A program made the translations under genes and the position numbers. A stretch of 64,000 nucleotides of DNA from Meghimatium bilineatum (Eukaryota; Mollusca; Gastropoda; Stylommatophora; Philomycidae). This document shows positions 52,801-61,200 of this stretch, piece by piece (within the stretch, counting starts at the first letter, position 1; every line of letters begins with the position of its first letter). The notes under the pieces are model-generated. The model searched no databases, had not been told where the DNA came from, and was given only the letters and a program-made list of their open reading frames with translations. The stretch covers positions 5,086,501 to 5,150,500 of the forward strand of contig CM067314.1 of NCBI GenBank assembly GCA_034231615.1, given 5' to 3'.

Positions 52801-55800
52801 AACATTACACGATGGACAGGTTACAGTGTAGCAGAGTGCACCACCAAGACAAGAGACAGGAGATGTTGGAGATACGTTGCAGCCAACCTTCGTTGCGGAG
52901 ACGGCACTTGATGATGATGATGATATATAGTAAATTGATATTACATAAATATTTTATCAATCTGGACTAATTGTTATAATTATATTATTAATACAAAGTG
53001 TCTCTGTTACCTTTGTATGGTTTAACCCTGACTTGTCTTACTCGTATTTTAGTCATTATATGCATATTGACGGTGCTGGTGTTAGATTTCCATGTTTTGA
53101 TGGTAGTGAACATTTTGATGAGGTGGTTCCAGAATGCCTCTGTCGTAAGAGTCTGCAGAAACACACACATGTATTGCTTACAGTAACTTGGGAATCTGAT
53201 TTTCTCACATAGATCTGATATTAACTTATAAAGGCCAGAATATTTTTTAAATATTTTGTCGCAAATATCTGGGTACAATATCTCTTTTTCTTTCAAAGTA
53301 AAACTTGTGTGTCATGACACAATATACACACATATATAATACATTCACCTAATAAATAAATAAAAAATGTATAATTAGGCATACATTTTGATAGAAGTGT
53401 ATTAGAAAATTGTATGTTAACTGAAATTATGATTAATTTTCCATGCCTTTCTGTGTAAAAAAATGGAAAGTTATGAATGAATAAACTACTCACAAAACCA
53501 TGCAGAAAGCCTGAAACATGTTTCTGAGTACTCCAATAAACAGGGCAGTAGATACAAAAAAAGAAGGCATTTGCCGTTTTCATGTACGAATCCCTAATTT
53601 TGATGAGAAATTGTATGATCTTTTTTGTGAAAAACATTATGGGGGTAGTTAACCCACCTTTTGGCTACATATTTTATCCACCTTTTTTGCTACATTATTC
53701 AAACCCCCCTCCCACCCTTATCTACTGGCTTGCCAATACACTTTTAGAATAACAGTAAATCCATTTGTGAACATTTAGAAACCAGTATCAGATTTGTGTA
53801 TTGTATTATTTTACACTTTATTTGGTGAACAATATCTTGTTTTACACTTTATTTGGTGAACAATATCTTGTTTTACACTTTATTTGGTGAACAATATCTT
53901 GTTTTACACTTTATGTGGTGAACAATATCTTGTTTTACATTTTATTTGGTGAACAATATCTTGTTTTACATTTTATTTGGTGAACAATATCTTGTTTTAC
54001 ATTTTATTTGGTGAACAATATCTTGTTTTACATTTTATTTGGTGAACAATATCTTGTTTTACATTTTATTTGGTGAACAATATCTTGTTTCCCACTTTCT
54101 TGGTGAACAATATCTTGTTTTACACTTTCTTGGTGAACAATATCTTGTTTTACACTTCATTTGGTGAACAATATTTTATTTTACACTTCATTTGGTAAAC
54201 CATATTTTGTTTTACACTTCATTTGGTTAACCATATTTTGTTTTACATTTTATTTGGTGAACCATATTATAATGTTAAGAATATGTTTTGACCACACCCT
54301 CTTCATTTTCAGAACTTGGTTATTCTTCTTGAAACAAATTATTTCTGTTACTTCATCAACTCTGGTTGGATGTGTTGGGCCACTGGCGTAAATAAAATAG
54401 CAACACAATACATTTCAATTCTCTGGACTGCATCCTGCTGAAAATCTAGTAGGACAATTGTCCTGCTATAAGAGACAACGAGTGGGAGTTTGAGAATGAA
54501 CACAAAAGAGTAAGAAATGAATGGTAGGCCTACTATATCATAGCTATCAACTTATTTTTCATAAAAATGTATTGATTGTAATTTATATGCATATTTTAAT
54601 TTAACAAACATCTTAATTACAATTTATAAGCGTATTTAAAAAAAAACAATATCCGTATTTAGCACCAAAAGATCTTTTTTAGCCCATCAATATGTTTTTG
54701 TGATTATTAGACTTACGTAAAACACAGGTTTATATATCGCTTCAATGAGACACGACAGACTATAGCTAAAACTAGTAGGTAATGATGGGCAATGATGAGC
54801 ACACAAGAAATCATAAAAATTACAATACACAAATCACATTCAACGTTTCAACCAAAAGGTCTTTATTAAGACACAAACAAAACATCAAAATGGAAAACGA
54901 ATGGAAAATTATCACAACATCCAACGGAAATATGGAAATGAGATGCCGAAGGTCAAAAGTACATAAAAAACGTAAATATATGTGGAAACGAAACAAACAA
55001 AAAGAATAAAGACAAAGACCACACCAACCCAGTACTATTGAATGTGATTTGTGTATTGTAATTTTTATGATTTCTTGTGTGCTCATCATTGCCCATCATT
55101 ACCTACTAGTTTTAGCTATAGTCTGTCGTGTCTCATTGAAGCGATATATAAACCTGTGTTTTACTAAGTCTAATTGTTGTTACGTTTCACACAATTACCT
55201 TGTTTTTGTGATATAAAAACTTCTGCATTAGTAATAATTAGGCCTACTGAAATTGAACACCACTTGACCTTTTTAAACAATTTTTTGGGGGAAATCTGTA
55301 CTAGCTGACACCTATGCAATATTTACACATTTCTTGTTTCATGTGACATATTCTTTTCAAAATGTGGTCTGCCTTATGGATTCTCTGAACACTCCGCAAT
55401 TCTGGGTGAGTTGAGCTGCCGCAGCTAGCGACATGTTTAAGCAATCTGATATATCACTGCACCATCATCATTTTGGGCGCACTCTTTCCCTGTTGCCATT
55501 AACTTTGCCTTCAGCTATTAATCTTTCTATGATGTTATGTTTTTTTATAAGACCAAAGAAACTCAGTTTTCTTGTTAAGATCTTGTTAAAGAGGCAACCC
55601 TCTTCGACATTTACTGATCTTAACACTTTTTCATTTGTCTTTTTAGCTGTATAGGTGGTATCCATGGTATAAGTAACATTTTTCTGTAGCATTTTGAAAG
55701 CAGCGATTCTCTTTGCTATAGTTTTATTTAATGCCCAAGCCTCACAATCGTATATTGCCACTGGAAATATGCATGTTCTGATCACACATGGTTTAGCTTT

Positions 55801-58193
55801 AATACATTTATACCAATTTTTAATACTTAAAATCACTTTAAAATGATATGTGTTGTGTCCATTGCAGAAGTAAAGTATTTGAGAATGAAATAACAGTAAC
55901 TTCTTTAAATAACTGAAAGCATTATTAAATACCACACTATTGTAATTGTCCAATATACAGCTGTCCAACCATTGTTTCAGCATTTTCAGATGATAATGAA
56001 ATAATTCCTTCAGTTGCAAGTAAGTAGCTCTTTACAGAACATAGCCTTTTTGACAAAAGCATATAAGCCATTAGGATTCCAGGTTATTTCTACAGTTATC
56101 TCTATCATGTGAACATCAATAGTGCTATTCTTACTCATCATTGTTTGTTGTAAATGTATCCTTGCAGAGGTCTTTTGGTTGATAGGCCTACATTGTTTTG
56201 TGTGTGTTATTATGCATGTTTCAAGTGATTAGCAAAACTTTATTAACTCGTTCCAAGATGCACTTGTTGGATTTAAGTTTTTATGCAGTGAGTAGGCCTA
56301 TATATTTTTGACACAAGCACATATCCTCAGCTGATTAACCTAGAGAAACTGAAACACATAAGGTTTGCTGTCAAGGTTGTGTTAAGTGGAGTTTATGGAT
56401 GTATGTTTAGTCCCTAAAGGGAAGCATTCTAGTGTAGCAGTATTCCAATATAAGCGTGTCCTACCAGGAGTGCAGCGTATACATCTGGGTCAACTAGTTC
56501 ATCTTTCGCCTGTCAGATCTGTTGACCAATATACAGTGATGGCACAGCTAGCATTCACCATCATCTAGTAGTCTGCAAAAGAGGACAAAGTTGCAATGTC
56601 CGCTGGTCTGCATCTCTTAACCTTTAGCAAGCCAGATTAAAAAATACGAAACGTCTCCCTGCCGCCGGATTCTTTTTTGAAAATTTGCATTATTGATGGT
56701 GACTGTTTTGAAAATGTGATAATTTTTTGGTTGTTAGAGATATTTAAATAATATTTGCACATATAAATAAAGAATTGAATTATGCATATATTGGTGTAAT
56801 TTATGTACGTGTGTGTGTGATACCAGACGTATGAGAAAGTGGTAAAGACGTTTTTCACAAAAAACATATATTTTATAACAAATAAAGAGGAAAAAAATAA
56901 GAATAAAAAATAACTTACCTTATATATCGAATTCCTTGGCAACACTGTAAACTAAATCACGCAAATCTGTTGTATTTATGTTCTTTCACTGCGAAATTAT
57001 CAAAATATAGCCGGGGGAACTGTATAAAACATGTAGATTTGCAGTAAAATTGTTCTTTGAGCTTAGGCCTAGAGTTATTTTTTCTGCCACTTCAAAATAT
57101 TCGATATCAAACGTACTAGTCCCCAAACCAACACGGCATTCTGTATATTCACTGCTGTGAAACTAAATAACCTAATAATCCATGATTCAAGCCACGATTC
57201 AATGTTATTTTATTCGAAATACGATGAAATAAAGGTCTATAAAACCGATCCATCATAATGGCATCGTACCGGTGTACAGATGTGGTCAGATTAATTGCTC
57301 TTAAACTTTTACGAATAGCTAGCCATTCTTAAAAACGATCATTTTGGAAGTGGGGGATGTACCGACTTCGATTGCGCATGTCCCCAGCTATGTGCACGGA
57401 CTGTGGTACGTGTAAATCTCACGATATTATCGTTGGGTGGGACGGGTTGCCAAAAGCGTGCGCGGCCATTATGTTTCTCGGCGGCCGGGATTGATATAGA
57501 CTTGGTGAAGGTTAAACATCTATTGAGACCATGTGACAGAAGACAAAAGTTAGAAATTGTGACAAGACATGCAGTCATAATGATGATTTTTTTTATTTTA
57601 CAGGTGACAGGTTGTCAAACTGTCTTGTCTGTCCCCCAACTTTCCTTAATTGCCTCCTACAACATGACTGAAAAGAAGATAGTGGTTCTATTTTGTGCAC
57701 CCTGAACTAGAAATCCATGCCCCCACGGTTGCTACATGAGCAGCATTATCAGATATATTGAACATACACTGTCAACATTGTTTCTGTAATTTAGATTTAA
57801 CATAGGGGCAAAAATAAGGTCTGCTGGAATCACAACAAAAGTATACTTACAATATGAGGCTTCTTTGTGATTATGTGCAAGCGCAAAGACTTTGTTAGAA
57901 ACTTTGTCTGAAGAAATCTGTTGTGAACAGATCCCGTTTCCATACTGACAATGGCAAGAACAACAATAATAAAAATGATATTCTGAACGTGGTTGTAGGG
58001 GACTCTTTTCTCCCTGTTTGCACGCTCTCTCTGGAATAAAATGTGAATAATGATATAGTTCAGATTACAAATACATTCCTTGACTACACACACACACACA
58101 GATATATACATGCATACCTACAGGCACGCGTGCACGCACCCACATATACATGCCAGTAGGTACCCGAGCACAGGCCCATGCACACACACACAA

Positions 58194-58238
<45 letters not shown>

Positions 58239-61200
58239 TAAAGTGCCCCTTAAGCATTCGAATCTGATGTTTATTATACATACAGGACTGCAGATAAGTT
58301 TTTCTTGGGGGGACGGGTTTTAACTAACTCAAAACAAGGTATTTGTATTTTCATGTGTAAATCTCTACTTGATGAAAAATTGTGATGATTTTTTATGTAG
58401 AAAATCGCTAAAGGGGTATTAATTACTGATCTTTTGGCTAAGTTCCTAGTATAAAAAGTCATGTAAGTTTGAGGGACCCCCAGTCCCCCCTTATCTGTAG
58501 CTTGAATACATGAATTATCCCCGGATCAAAAAATAAGTATCAGGATTGGCAGAGCATCAACAATAATGAACAGATTAATAAAATGCATCTACAATAATGA
58601 ACAGATTAATAAAACACATCTACAATAATGAAATACAATCCATTTATAATAATGTAATATAACACATCTACAATAATGAACAGATTCATAAAACACATCA
58701 ACTTCAATGAACAGATTAATAAAACGCATCAACAATAATAAACAGATTAATAAAACGCATCTACAATAATGAAATAAAATACATCTACAATAATGTACAG
58801 ATGATTAAAACACATCTATAATAATGAACAGATTAATAATATAAATCTACAATAATGAACAGACTAATAAAACGCATCTATAATAATGAAATACAATGCA
58901 TCTGCAATAATGAAATACAATGCATCTACAATAATGAAATACAATGCATCTACAATAGTTGATAGCATATCCTATTCAGGACGTAGTCATCAACCCAGCA
59001 TTTTTTGGCAGCAGTGATTTTTCTAGGCAATTATAAAAAAATATTTTTAGTAGTTTGCCATTGCTTTCCGAACAGCCTAGATTCACAATTGCCACATGTA
59101 ATTGGATCAAAATTGGTACCTTGGCCATCACAAATGCGCTCTGTACCACTTCGCCACAGAGCTGGACATCTACAATAATGAGCAGACTAACAGAAATGAT
59201 ATGGAGAAACAGGAGAGATGTCTAAACACTTTTTACATGCAGTGCCTACATAGAATTCTAGGAACTAGGTGACATGACAAAGTCACTAATACTGATGTAT
59301 GGCAAGGCAAAGTCACTAATACTGATGTATGGCAGGACATAGTCACTAATACTAATGTATGGCAGGACAAAGTCACTAATACTAATGTATGGCAGGACAA
59401 AGTCACTAATACTGATGTATGGCAGGACAAAGCCACTAATACTGATGTATGGCAGGAAAAAGTCACTAATACTAATGTATGGCAGGACAAAGCCACTAAT
59501 ACTAATGTATGGCAGGACAAAGCCACTAATACTAATGTATGGCAGGAAAAAGCCACTAATACTAATGTATGGCAGGACAAAGCCACTAATACTGATGTAT
59601 GGCAGGACAAAGCCACTAATGATGATGTATGCAGGACAAAGCGACTAACACTGATGCTTTAGAAAGAATAGGCAATACCACAGTATTTTGTATGCTCAAT
59701 CTTTGCAGACTCAGATGGCTGGGACACACTACATGAAGATGGCAGAATATCAAAGGATCTATGGACAATTACAGTCTGGAAAAGATCTCTCAGAGCGACC
59801 TCACTTCGGTACAAAGAATTATGTAAACACAATATGCATAATACAGACAATGATATGGAACCATGGGAACAGGTTGCCTTAGATCATGTTGCATTGAGGG
59901 GAAAGATCAGGAATGGTATGAAGACAAAGGAAAAATGAAAGCAGTTAGTTCAAGGGATGCACTCCTAAGAAGTAACACAACAGTATACGATGGTACAAGT
60001 GAACCTGTGATTTCTTGTACATAGGCCTACTGTGGATCGGAAGGAATTTGTGAGTCCCATCCTTCATTGTCAGGTGCCACAGATTATATGTCTTATAATA
60101 CAACAATAACACTATCATCTGGAAAGACGAAAAGTTGCCTACTACCTACTACTGTAGTTATATTTATATTTATTTTATTAGGTTAACAAAATTAATGTTT
60201 TGGTAACCATTAAATAATAACGTTTGAATAGTATACAGACAATTCAAAAGACAAAAATAAAAGGCAAGATCAGATTATTTCATTTATCTCAATTCCTACT
60301 ATGTTTCTGTTCAGACAGCAACAGGTTTTTCAGAGACTGAATTGAACAACAGTCATTTGAGGAGTCACACACAAAAATTACCTTTTCTTTTGCCATGATC
60401 ATTTTTGCTTGCGAAGGAGGAGCATCAGCATCAATGAACAAATTTCACATTCTCAGATTTTGTATTCTGAATGGTAGTCTTGAAGTCTAATGTGGCATGT
60501 TCCTTTGTAAAACATTGCCTTCAATGCCACTTTCTAAGACTCTTGGTCCAGCATCTTCGAGCATCATATTTGTAATTTTTCAATATCATGTGTCACTGTA
60601 GTCATGATCTGTCTCTTGTTCTATTTCCTGGAACTTTACCCTGCATGATTAATCTTTCTAACCATTGTGTTTTTGTATATGTTCAAAATATGTCTGTTTT
60701 TTTATAGTTTTGAGAAAAAAACAACAGTCTTCTTGTATATTCAGGTCATTATGACATCTGCATTGGATCATCTTTCTATGCATGATAGAGACCTATTCCT
60801 CGAATCCTTCTATAACATTTCATTTATAATGATATTTTCTTTTCCATTTCGGATCCATGTCTCACAACCATATGTTACCACTGGAAAAATTAATTTGTGT
60901 CTTAATAGTTCTAACTTTGTTTTTCTATTTGCCACTTGCTTAGAACAAGTTGTTAGTCTATGTCTATTGTCTTTCCCCAAGTGAATGATGGTTTATATTA
61001 TCCACACTTGCTACTAAGCATAGGGATGGGAGCTTCAGTTTTCATTCTAAAGCCAGATGTGTTGCCTTGGTTGTGTCTAGTGCCTGTTTGTTCAAAGTTA
61101 TCTTGATGTTTTCTATCAAGTGTTAGTGTAATTAATAAATAATGAATGTAGTTTATGCTGGCAGGTCTATATGACAATCTTAAGATTTTCTCTTACAATG

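Noticed and set aside
57403-57705. 100-codon + strand frame in the CpG-rich patch as a gene
   Set aside because: No recognisable domain, no clear start context, and probably crosses an intron-like boundary; kept only as a CpG-rich feature.
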